Below are positions 1-7,501 of a DNA stretch of 19,047 bases, in pieces. Below the pieces are notes generated by a model. It saw only the letters and a program-made list of their open reading frames with translations, had not been told where the DNA came from and did not search any database. This DNA is from UBA3700 sp002372775. Its GTDB lineage: Bacteria; Bacillota; Clostridia; Christensenellales; UBA3700. The position numbers and the translations under genes were made by a program. Every line of letters begins with the position of its first letter. The stretch's first letter is position 1. Location: positions 1 through 19,047 of the forward strand of contig CAMOIC010000029.1 in NCBI GenBank assembly GCA_946615965.1. Direction: 5' to 3'.

Positions 1-17
1 ATTATCACCAACCTCCC
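1..17 (-). promoter_or_regulatory. Ribosome-binding site of a gene starting at the left edge
   Basis: Read on the minus strand, GGGAGG lies at 17-12 and is followed by about nine bases to the window end, which closes with AT. An ATG would form if the next base outside is G. This suggests that the MMPL exporter gene, whose stop is at 44, is followed within about 45 bases by another gene of the same operon. The gene itself is not visible. Confidence 0.5.
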
Positions 18-43
18 TTATGTATTATGAATATGTTTATTTA

Positions 44-2350
44 TTATACGTCTTGTAGAGATTCTTTATGTTCTTTTATCTCTTCCTCAAGCTCCACATC
101 TTCTACAAGTTCTTCTTCCTTATAAAAACTTGTTTTTAAAGACGTTTTCTCAATTAGTTTATCGCAAAGAAGTAGTATTTGAGGTAGCGCAAGAACAATC
201 AAGAATACAGATACTAAACATCCTCTACATAACAAGAAACCAATCTCAGATATAATTGCAATATTAGATAGTGCGCCTACAAGAAGTGGAGCAATAATCA
301 AAATACTTCCAGATGAGAATATTGTTGGCAACGATGTATATAGTGTCCTTTGCAAAGCATCATATTTATCCATTGTTTTTCTATTATCAATATATTGTGA
401 TGTCATCAAAATACCATAGTCTATTGTTGCACCCATTTGAATACACATTACAACAAGGTAAGTTATAAAGAACAACTGATCATTTGCAATAGTATTAATT
501 GAGAAGTTAATCCAAATTGCACCTTGCACAATTAGTACTAATAGAACTGGTATAGAGATAGACTTAAATGCAATAAGAACTAATGCAAGTATTGAGAATA
601 AGCTAATAATATTTATTATCTTAGCGTCATTATTATATGTTTCTCTAATATCATAATAAACAATGCTCTCGCCTACGAAATAGATTTCTTTATCTGAATA
701 ATTAGTTTGCAAATACTCTCTTACTTTATGAGATACTTCAAAGGCTTGTTCTTCAGCAACACCACAATCCATTGTAAATACAATTCTAGAGTATTTATCG
801 TTATCTAGCATATTTAATAACTTAGAGATACTTGTTTGTTCAAATTGACTATATATGATTGAGTCTTTATTTTTCTTTTCTTCTTTTAATAGGTCAATTA
901 ATTGGCCTAATGTAACAACATCGCTATTGAAATGACCTGCATTCCAAAGCACTTTTATCTCCAGGTTATTTAGACCGTATTCATCTCTTAACTGCCCTTT
1001 AGATATTTCCATATCTTTATATTGAGACAAAGATTGAGCGCTAGTTATAATCTTTCTTCCATCGCTTGTCTCAATATTCATAATTCCTTCAATTAATTCC
1101 TCTTGTAAATCATAATCAATCTCACCATCAATATCTGGAATCATAATAATGAATGGAGTATTTTGACCATATGTAGATTGTATATCTGCATCTTCTAGAT
1201 TAATTTGAGAATTATCTCTTGAAGAAGCCTTTAAACTATATGAGTATGTAGATAGATAATTAAATACAGCTCCACAAATTATTGCAATTAGTAATATTAC
1301 TGGAACTACTATTTGTGTCTTTCTCTCAAATTGTAATAAGCCTTTATATTTAAATCTAATTGGCTTATGAACTGTCTTTTGAATTGGTTTATTGAATAGA
1401 ATAATTAGTGATGGCATTAAGAAGAATACTGTTAATAAGCTTATAACAATACTCTTTGCAAGTACCATACCAATATCATAACCAATACTGAATTTCATAA
1501 ATACAAGAGAAATCAAACCAGCCACCGTTGTTAAACTTGAAGATAGAATAGCAACATATGTAGATGACAATGCATTTCTCATTGCAATCTTACTATCTGG
1601 TGTGAGTGTCTTTTCATATTCATATCTATGCAATAATACAATTGAATAATCCATAGAAAGAGCTAATTGTAATACTGCACAAATAGCATTAGTTACGAAA
1701 CAAATTTGTCCCATAAAGTAGTTTGTGCCCATATTTAATAGAATTGCAACACCTAAGATTATTAATACGATTAGTGGCTCAATATAGGCATTAGAAGAGA
1801 TAAGAAGTACTCCTGTTATAACAACTATTGCTAAAGCTAAGATAATTAACATATCTTTTATCATATGTTCTTGGTAGAATACCATGGTAATGGCAGAGCC
1901 ATTCATCTCGTATTCATATCCACTTTCGTTTAATATACCTCTAATGTCATTAATACAATTCTCTACTTTTGGATCAAATGAACTTACATTTAGGAATATA
2001 GATATTAATGCCTTACCATCTTTATACGAACTATCTTTATCAAAAACGGAAGCTGTAACACAATCAAGCTTTAAAATCTCATCTGCTATTTCACTAGCTT
2101 GTTCTTCTGTAACACCTTTAAGCATTACATTGGCATTTCCGTATTCGCCAAATTCTTCTGTCATTTTTGTTAAATCTTGCTTGGATATTGAATCTTTCTC
2201 TAGATATTTTGTTAAGTCATAATTTAATTCTACCTTTGGAATTAATATACAACTTCCAACTAAGAGTAAAACGAAAATACCCAAAAAGACATAACGATTA
2301 TGTACAATAAACTTTGAAATTCTGTCCTTAATTGTCATCTTCTCTTTCAT
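44..2350 (-). CDS. MMPL/RND-family membrane exporter
   Basis: A 768-residue polytopic membrane protein of the MMPL branch of the RND superfamily, which exports lipids or hydrophobic compounds using the proton gradient. The two-fold RND layout is visible: a membrane segment at about 20-38, an extracytoplasmic domain at about 40-160, a block of helices at about 165-320, then the same pattern again (helix about 347-365, soluble domain about 370-575, helices about 577-735). The paired Asp-Tyr motifs of MMPL proton relays are present at D234-Y235 (SMDYS) and D644-Y645 (TIDYG). The C-terminal tail is very acidic. The start is supported by GGAG eight bases before the ATG. It is divergent from a TetR-family gene, a usual pairing for regulated exporters, so induction by a ligand of that regulator is likely. 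The substrate cannot be told from sequence. Confidence 0.9.
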   Translation of the reverse strand: MKEKMTIKDRISKFIVHNRYVFLGIFVLLLVGSCILIPKVELNYDLTKYLEKDSISKQDLTKMTEEFGEYGNANVMLKGVTEEQASEIADEILKLDCVTASVFDKDSSYKDGKALISIFLNVSSFDPKVENCINDIRGILNESGYEYEMNGSAITMVFYQEHMIKDMLIILALAIVVITGVLLISSNAYIEPLIVLIILGVAILLNMGTNYFMGQICFVTNAICAVLQLALSMDYSIVLLHRYEYEKTLTPDSKIAMRNALSSTYVAILSSSLTTVAGLISLVFMKFSIGYDIGMVLAKSIVISLLTVFFLMPSLIILFNKPIQKTVHKPIRFKYKGLLQFERKTQIVVPVILLIAIICGAVFNYLSTYSYSLKASSRDNSQINLEDADIQSTYGQNTPFIIMIPDIDGEIDYDLQEELIEGIMNIETSDGRKIITSAQSLSQYKDMEISKGQLRDEYGLNNLEIKVLWNAGHFNSDVVTLGQLIDLLKEEKKNKDSIIYSQFEQTSISKLLNMLDNDKYSRIVFTMDCGVAEEQAFEVSHKVREYLQTNYSDKEIYFVGESIVYYDIRETYNNDAKIINIISLFSILALVLIAFKSISIPVLLVLIVQGAIWINFSINTIANDQLFFITYLVVMCIQMGATIDYGILMTSQYIDNRKTMDKYDALQRTLYTSLPTIFSSGSILIIAPLLVGALSNIAIISEIGFLLCRGCLVSVFLIVLALPQILLLCDKLIEKTSLKTSFYKEEELVEDVELEEEIKEHKESLQDV

Positions 2351-2382
2351 GAGTCAATCTCCTTTATCCTATTTCAAACAAA

Positions 2383-2411
2383 ATTATAGCCCCATTAATT
2401 CAACATATAAA
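2383..2411 (-). promoter_or_regulatory. Promoter of the MMPL exporter gene
   Basis: On the minus strand, TTTATA (2411-2406) and TATAAT (2388-2383) are separated by 17 bases, a good sigma-A-type spacing. The -10 box is perfect and the -35 box matches 4 of 6. The 5' UTR would be about 26 bases and contains the GGAG Shine-Dalgarno site. Confidence 0.6.
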
Positions 2412-2421
2412 CTATATTTGT
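2403..2421. promoter_or_regulatory. Imperfect palindrome, candidate TetR operator
   Basis: The 19-base segment starting ACATATA and ending TATTTGT is symmetric at 14 of 18 arm positions. It covers the -35 box of the exporter promoter, where a bound repressor would block the exporter. A second ATTTGTA copy lies at 2437-2443, 21 bp (two helical turns) from the one at 2416-2422, and falls between the -35 and -10 boxes of the regulator's own promoter. Assignment to the adjacent TetR protein is inference from position. Confidence 0.4.
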
Positions 2422-2430
2422 AGGTCAATT

Positions 2431-2460
2431 TTGCACATTTGTACTATAAAATGATATAAT
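2431..2460 (+). promoter_or_regulatory. Promoter of the TetR-family gene
   Basis: TTGCAC at 2431-2436 and TATAAT at 2455-2460 are 18 bases apart, and TG one base before the -10 box makes an extended -10. Transcription would start at about 2467, leaving only about 11 bases before the ATG at 2478. A second possible -10 (TATAAA, 2445-2450) lies slightly upstream. Confidence 0.5.
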
Positions 2461-2477
2461 TCTATTTGAGGTGCATT

Positions 2478-3065
2478 ATGGGAACTTATAAAGAACAAAA
2501 TTATGAAACTAAATCAATGATTTCTGCTTCACTAAAAAAGCTTATGAAAACAAAGCCATTTAATAAGATTACAGTTAAACAGATAATCGATGACTGTGGA
2601 ATTGTTAGAAATACATTCTATTACCACTTTGAAGACACTACGGATTTACTTCGTTGGACTTTAAGAGAAGACGCCCTAAAAAAGATTCCATCAATAGAAA
2701 CTAATAAAGACTTAGGCTTAGTAATAGATGGATTTTGCAGTTTTGTACTAGATAATAGATCACTAATGTTATCTATTGCTGATTCCCTAAGTTATTATGA
2801 TTTAAAAAGAGTTTTTTATAAAGACTTATTTGCCATTATTCAACAAAATATAAATGACGCGATTAATGCCCATTCACTAACAATAAGCAACGATTTTAGA
2901 CAGTTCTTTGAAGACATTTGTTGCTCCGCTTTAGCCCCAATCTTTTTTGATTTATTACAAGCACCAAATGACACTATAGTAAATAAGCGAATCAGTTATG
3001 CTAAAGCTCTTCTTTTGGAATCTATAAGATCAACTTTAATATATGCATCTAATGCAAAACTATAG
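2478..3065 (+). CDS. TetR/AcrR-family transcriptional regulator
   Basis: A 195-residue DNA-binding regulator. The N-terminal helix-turn-helix is clear: residues about 28-60 contain ITVKQIIDDCGIVRNTFYYHF followed by EDTTDLL, the classic TetR recognition-helix pattern. The helical remainder resembles the C-terminal domain of DhaS-like TetR proteins. I chose ATG 2478 over a TTG in the same frame at 2466 because GAGG sits six bases before that ATG. It is divergent from the MMPL exporter and probably represses both itself and the exporter until it binds a ligand. It is the only plus-strand gene in the window and converges on the sulfur operon, separated from it by a hairpin. Confidence 0.88.
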   Translation: MGTYKEQNYETKSMISASLKKLMKTKPFNKITVKQIIDDCGIVRNTFYYHFEDTTDLLRWTLREDALKKIPSIETNKDLGLVIDGFCSFVLDNRSLMLSIADSLSYYDLKRVFYKDLFAIIQQNINDAINAHSLTISNDFRQFFEDICCSALAPIFFDLLQAPNDTIVNKRISYAKALLLESIRSTLIYASNAKL

Positions 3066-3079
3066 TCACAAATGAATAA

Positions 3080-3097
3080 TGGCTGCAAATGCAGCCA
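3080..3097. terminator. Hairpin between convergent genes, weak bidirectional terminator
   Basis: TGGCTGC-AAAT-GCAGCCA forms a 7-bp stem with a 4-base loop, between the stop of the TetR gene (+) and the end of the PatB-like gene (-). No clean U-tract follows on either strand, so its strength is doubtful, but the position suits a shared terminator. Confidence 0.5.
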
Positions 3098-3105
3098 CTA
3101 ACTAT

Positions 3106-4272
3106 TTATAAAACTTTCCTTATATTCTCAAGCGCTTTATATAGCGTCTGTTTTGGACAAGCAATATTTATTCTTATAAAACCACTTCCACCTTCACCAA
3201 ATACGTAACCATCATCTACCCATACTTTTGCTTTATTGTTTATAAAATCATGCAATTCTCTATTAGATAGATTTAATTTTCTACAATCAAGCCATAATAG
3301 ATATGTTCCTTCTGGTTCAATTAAAAATATATCTTTTAGATTGTTATTAATATAATCTCTAACAAAATCTAAATTACTCTTAAGATATTGTTTTAATTCT
3401 TTTAACCATAAAGCACCGCTCTCATATGCAGCTTGGCAAGCGATTATACCCATAACGTTAGATTGGCTATATCCAATCTTTGCCATCTCAAGCTTATATT
3501 TTCTTCTAACATCATCATTTGGAATATATATATTAGATATATGTAATCCAGCAAGATTAAATGTTTTTGTTGGTGCTGTACAAACAATACAATTATTCTC
3601 AAATTCTTTTTTAACAGTTGCGAATACTATATGTTTATGACCTTCATACGTAAAGTCTGCATGAATCTCATCAGATATTACAAATACATTGTGTTTTAGG
3701 CAGATATCTCCAATTCTTTCAAGTTCTTCCCTTGTCCAAACTCTGCCAACAGGATTGTGAGGATTACAGAGAATGAATAATTTAACATCATTCTCCACAA
3801 TCTTCTTTTCAAAATCATTAAAGTCAACCTCATAATGATTATTTATATTCTTTAATTCACTAACAACTAATTTTCTATTATTTACTTTTATTGTTTCCTC
3901 AAAAGGATAATATACTGGTTGGCAAATCAAAACTGCATCATTCTCTTTTGTTAAAGCTCTTATAGTTGCGGCTATTGCTAGTACTACACCACAAGCAAGC
4001 ACAACCTTAGATGTATCTATATCCCAGTTATGATTTACCTTGAACCAATTATTTAAGGCATTAAAATATCTTTCCTTTGGTTCTGAATATCCAAACACGC
4101 CATAGTTTGCTTTTTCAATAAGAGCATTCTTAACTTCATCAAGAGTAGCAAAGTCCATATCTGCAACCCATAGAGGAATTGCATCTTCAGGTCTTTTACG
4201 CTCTATAGCGAAATCGTATTTCAAACTATTTGTATTCTTTCTATTTATTAATTTATCAAAATCGTATTTCAT
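3106..4272 (-). CDS. patB: PatB/MalY-family PLP-dependent C-S beta-lyase
   Basis: A 388-residue fold-type I PLP enzyme close to PatB/MalY cystathionine beta-lyases, which cleave C-S bonds in cystathionine, cystine or cysteine conjugates to release a thiol or sulfide, pyruvate and ammonia. Visible features are the N-terminal LWVADMD motif (34-40), CNPHNPVGR (169-177), the PLP-contacting Asp in SDEIHADF (D201) and the Schiff-base lysine in APTKTFN (K236). The start codon overlaps the stop of the preceding gene as ATGA, which indicates translational coupling. It is the last gene of the sulfur operon. General aminotransferase activity is the main alternative, since family members are often annotated that way, but the operon favours C-S lyase. 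Confidence 0.85.
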   Translation of the reverse strand: MKYDFDKLINRKNTNSLKYDFAIERKRPEDAIPLWVADMDFATLDEVKNALIEKANYGVFGYSEPKERYFNALNNWFKVNHNWDIDTSKVVLACGVVLAIAATIRALTKENDAVLICQPVYYPFEETIKVNNRKLVVSELKNINNHYEVDFNDFEKKIVENDVKLFILCNPHNPVGRVWTREELERIGDICLKHNVFVISDEIHADFTYEGHKHIVFATVKKEFENNCIVCTAPTKTFNLAGLHISNIYIPNDDVRRKYKLEMAKIGYSQSNVMGIIACQAAYESGALWLKELKQYLKSNLDFVRDYINNNLKDIFLIEPEGTYLLWLDCRKLNLSNRELHDFINNKAKVWVDDGYVFGEGGSGFIRINIACPKQTLYKALENIRKVL

Positions 4273-5402
4273 ACTTTAAACGCCTGCCTTAAATCTTCTA
4301 TTAAATCTTCGACATTTTCTATACCTACAGATATACGTAAGAATCTATCATTTATGCCTTTAGCATTTAAGATATTCTCTGGTACATCTGCATGTGTTTG
4401 TTTCTTAGGAAATGTTATTAAACTCTCTACTCCACCTAAGCTTTCAGCATATTGGAATACTTTTACACTCTGCAATATTTGCGATACATATCGACTTTCT
4501 TTTAATTCAAAGGAAATCATGCCACCAAAACCTGAAGATTGTTTTAGCATTGTTGAATAGCCTAAACTATCTTCAAAACCAGCATAATATACTTTGTTTA
4601 CTATAGGGTTTTCTCTAAGCCAATTTGCTACAACTTTAGCGTTGCTGTTAACTCTATCCATTCTAAGTGGCAGCGTCTTAATACCTCTTTCAATTAGGAA
4701 AGAATCAAATGGGGATAAACACGCGCCAACCGTTTTATATAGATATGCAAGTCTATCATTAAGTTCACTATTCTTAACAATGGCAAACCCAGCAAGTGCA
4801 TCATTATGACCACCTAGGAATTTAGTTCCACTATGAACAACAACATCTGCACCAAGATCTAATGGTCTTTGGAAGTATGGTGTTAAGAATGTATTATCCA
4901 CAAAGAATAATAGATTATTAGCTTTAGCTATATTGGCTATTTCTTTAATGTCTGAAACATGCATTAATGGATTAGAAGGTGTTTCAATATAGATAGCTTT
5001 AGTATCTTTTCTAATCTTGCTTTTTACAAGCTCTAGATTTGATGTGTCTATAAAGTCAAATTCATATCCATAAGATAATGCATCATTAGAAAACAATCTT
5101 ATGCTGCCGCCATACAAATCGTCTGAAGCAATAATGTGAGCTGGTGGCTTAATTAATTTGATTGCTGTAGTAATTGCAGCCATTCCGCTTGAGAATGCAA
5201 ATGCACTGTAACCATTCTCAAGCTTGGCTACTAGCGATTCTAGGTGGCAACGTGTAGGATTTGCCAATCTAGAATAGCTGTATTTCGATGTATCTTCCAC
5301 TCCTTCGTGTACGAATGTGGATGTCTGGTATATTGGAGTTGTCAAACATCCATATTCATTTTTAAAATCACTTGAGTGTAAACAGAGAGTCTCTATTTTC
5401 AT
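4269..5402 (-). CDS. Cys/Met-metabolism PLP enzyme (cystathionine gamma-synthase/lyase family)
   Basis: A 377-residue transsulfuration enzyme of the MetB/MetC/MccB family. It carries YSYSRLANPTR (41-51, the Tyr and Arg that bind PLP phosphate of the neighbouring subunit), SSGMAA (71-76), Asp169 in FVDNTF and the Schiff-base lysine K194 in HSGTKFLGGHND. Members make or cleave cystathionine or use O-acetylhomoserine; sequence alone does not settle which. Beside a cystine-type importer and a PatB-like lyase, a role in Cys-Met interconversion is likely. The motif reads ANPT where most relatives have GNPT, a small departure. The start has AGGTG close upstream. It lies 10 bases after the lipoprotein gene and overlaps the next gene by 4 bases. 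Confidence 0.87.
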   Translation of the reverse strand: MKIETLCLHSSDFKNEYGCLTTPIYQTSTFVHEGVEDTSKYSYSRLANPTRCHLESLVAKLENGYSAFAFSSGMAAITTAIKLIKPPAHIIASDDLYGGSIRLFSNDALSYGYEFDFIDTSNLELVKSKIRKDTKAIYIETPSNPLMHVSDIKEIANIAKANNLLFFVDNTFLTPYFQRPLDLGADVVVHSGTKFLGGHNDALAGFAIVKNSELNDRLAYLYKTVGACLSPFDSFLIERGIKTLPLRMDRVNSNAKVVANWLRENPIVNKVYYAGFEDSLGYSTMLKQSSGFGGMISFELKESRYVSQILQSVKVFQYAESLGGVESLITFPKKQTHADVPENILNAKGINDRFLRISVGIENVEDLIEDLRQAFKV

Positions 5403-5412
5403 ATTTCACCTA

Positions 5413-6939
5413 TTATTTAATAGAATTAAATACGTTAGCTGTTTCTGTCTTGTATGTTTGGAATTCTGCTTCTGTAGAAGATCCGTAGAATAACATTAAC
5501 TCTAAGCTCTTGATAATAGGTGCTGCATTTTCGCCATCTTTATGTGCCTTATTGTATGAGAATAAGAATGGTACTTGTAATCTATTTACAGAAATAGTTT
5601 CTTCACCTGCTGTGTAAGAGATCTTAACCGCTGGATTTTGTAGATCATTTAAAGTAACAATATTTGTTAAATAGTTAGAAATAATGTTTGCATATAATGG
5701 TGTTAATGTAGAGTTGTTTACACGGATATGAGCATCAGCATATTTGTTTGTGCTTGTAGCTGTTGTCCAGTACTTTCTTGCATAACCACCATCAAGCTTA
5801 GTATCAAATGTATATACTGTTACATTATTTTCAATAGCATAGTCATTTACGATATCAATGATAGCTTGAGTATTTCCGCACCATGAACCAGCGAATAAGA
5901 TAATATAGTCACCTTCTTGTTGTAATAACCAGTTGAATTGTCTATAGTTTAGTACTTCGTACTTGATTTCCTTATCTGATGCAAAGATTTCTCTACCTGA
6001 CTTTTCATTGTAAGCTTGGCGGATATAATCAGCATCTGAGTATGTAGATAATTGAACATTGTTGTTCTTGATATAATCAAATACTCTTTGTAAACGAGCC
6101 TTATAAGCATCTGTTATATAAGTCTTTTGAACATCAAATGTACCATCATCCTTTCTTGTGTATGTAGAAGAATAAACACCTTGATCATCTCTATCAACCA
6201 TCTCTTCAAAACCTGTTACGATTGGGTACTTCTTTCCGCTTTCAGCTGTAGCTGAAACAACTCCCTTTGTTTCAAAGTCATAAGCGCTTCTTGTTGTGTT
6301 GTCTTTGTTGTACAAGAATAAGAATGGTACTTGCAACTTGGCAACATTAACTACTTGAGAATCAGCGTTTGTATAGTTAACAGAACTTGCGCTACCTTCT
6401 TTGTATTCAACCCAGTCATTTAAGTTTGTTAGGTATCTTGAAATTAATTCACCATATAAGTGGTTGTATTCTTGTCCTGCATTCTTTGTTGTGCCTTCTG
6501 CTGGATTAGATACTCTAACATGTGTAGAAGAGTTTTCACCATCTAGGAAGAAGTCAAAGTTGTAGATCTTTGTAATGCCATACTTGTGTGCAAATTCATT
6601 AATATATGTTGCAGCAGCACGAGTATTATGGCACCAGCTTCCGCCTAGTAAGATTAGATAGTTACCTTCTTGTTGTAATAGGTATACTAATTCTTCATAA
6701 GTAACTGCATCGAATACGATGTCCTTGTTTGCGAATGTATCAACACCATTTTGTCTTGATGTATCCGCATTTGATTTTGAATTGTAGTCGTTATAGAAGT
6801 ATTCTTGTTCTGCTGTTGCTACGAAATTAACTGTTTCTTCACTATTTTCTTTATCGCAACCAACAAAAGTTAGAACATTTACAGCAACTATAGCTACTAC
6901 AACTAATAGAATAAGTGTTGTGATTTTTGTTGTTTTCAT
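5413..6939 (-). CDS. Lipoprotein with two tandem thioredoxin-like domains (CxxT sites)
   Basis: A 508-residue predicted lipoprotein: basic start, hydrophobic stretch 9-26, and FVGC with the lipidated Cys at 28. Two similar halves follow. Each has a LLQQEG(N/D)Y hydrophobic strand, a GSWCxNT site (C103-T106 and C354-T357), an LDG motif, an HxRVxN motif and LQVPFLF, whose VP resembles the cis-proline loop of thioredoxins (P205 and P457). The halves are offset by about 251 residues. WCxxT in place of WCxxC leaves one thiol per domain, so ordinary dithiol reduction is unlikely. Monothiol chemistry, mixed-disulfide binding or loss of redox function are possible. Apart from C28 these are the only cysteines. 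Its place between a cystine-type importer and two C-S lyases suggests handling of extracellular disulfides or thiols. I do not recognise a named family. GGAG precedes the start by nine bases. Confidence 0.8.
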   Translation of the reverse strand: MKTTKITTLILLVVVAIVAVNVLTFVGCDKENSEETVNFVATAEQEYFYNDYNSKSNADTSRQNGVDTFANKDIVFDAVTYEELVYLLQQEGNYLILLGGSWCHNTRAAATYINEFAHKYGITKIYNFDFFLDGENSSTHVRVSNPAEGTTKNAGQEYNHLYGELISRYLTNLNDWVEYKEGSASSVNYTNADSQVVNVAKLQVPFLFLYNKDNTTRSAYDFETKGVVSATAESGKKYPIVTGFEEMVDRDDQGVYSSTYTRKDDGTFDVQKTYITDAYKARLQRVFDYIKNNNVQLSTYSDADYIRQAYNEKSGREIFASDKEIKYEVLNYRQFNWLLQQEGDYIILFAGSWCGNTQAIIDIVNDYAIENNVTVYTFDTKLDGGYARKYWTTATSTNKYADAHIRVNNSTLTPLYANIISNYLTNIVTLNDLQNPAVKISYTAGEETISVNRLQVPFLFSYNKAHKDGENAAPIIKSLELMLFYGSSTEAEFQTYKTETANVFNSIK

Positions 6940-6976
6940 TTTATATATCTCCTTATAAATTTTTTGTTTTCTTTAA

Positions 6977-7501
6977 TTAGCATATTTCTATCTCTTGCGA
7001 ACCCTCTTGTGAATTACCACTAGAGCTTGCATTTGATTGTGATGTATATTTTGCTTCAAGTGACGTTAATGTTGAGTAGTTAGATATCTTTGAGAAATCA
7101 CCATTAGCAAAGTATGAATCTAATGTCTTTCTTATCTCGCTAAGTTCTTTTTGAACATCGCTTTCTTGTGCTCCATTAATGTGTTTTGTATTTACATCTC
7201 TAATAGCTGCTTCAACATATTTAGCTTTTGCTTTTGTTAATTCTTCTACACCCACCTTTTCTTCAACAGAAGCGAATGTTATAGAAGCGCCTAATCCTTT
7301 TTCAAAAGTTTCATATTTTGCTTGAGCATCATCTATTTGAGATTTACTTTTTTCGTTATATGCAACAACACCAATATTGTTTATTGCATCTTTAGTTTGT
7401 ACAAAAGAAACTGATGTAGAAATGATTACAAGTACTAGTGCTATAAATACAACTACAGATACAGATATGAAATATATAGATAATTTAGATAGCTTTTTCA
7501 T
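6977..7501 (-). CDS. Small single-span membrane protein of unknown function
   Basis: 174 residues: a short basic N-terminus, one membrane helix (about 10-32), then an extracellular, mainly helical, Lys/Glu/Ala-rich region and a Ser/Asn/Gln-rich tail that ends in Cys as the very last residue. I do not recognise the family. I chose ATG 7501 over a TTG at 7507, because GGAG lies nine bases before the ATG but only three before the TTG. The gene overlaps the 3' end of the symporter gene by 17 bases, which suggests coupled translation and a possible partner role for the symporter. The terminal Cys could form a disulfide with the single-thiol sites of the next gene's product; that is speculation. 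Confidence 0.7.
   Translation of the reverse strand: MKKLSKLSIYFISVSVVVFIALVLVIISTSVSFVQTKDAINNIGVVAYNEKSKSQIDDAQAKYETFEKGLGASITFASVEEKVGVEELTKAKAKYVEAAIRDVNTKHINGAQESDVQKELSEIRKTLDSYFANGDFSKISNYSTLTSLEAKYTSQSNASSSGNSQEGSQEIEIC

Noticed and set aside
1884..2222. Plus-strand open frame of 112 codons inside the MMPL exporter gene
   Set aside because: It is a shadow of the exporter on the other strand, with no ribosome-binding site and no recognisable protein features.
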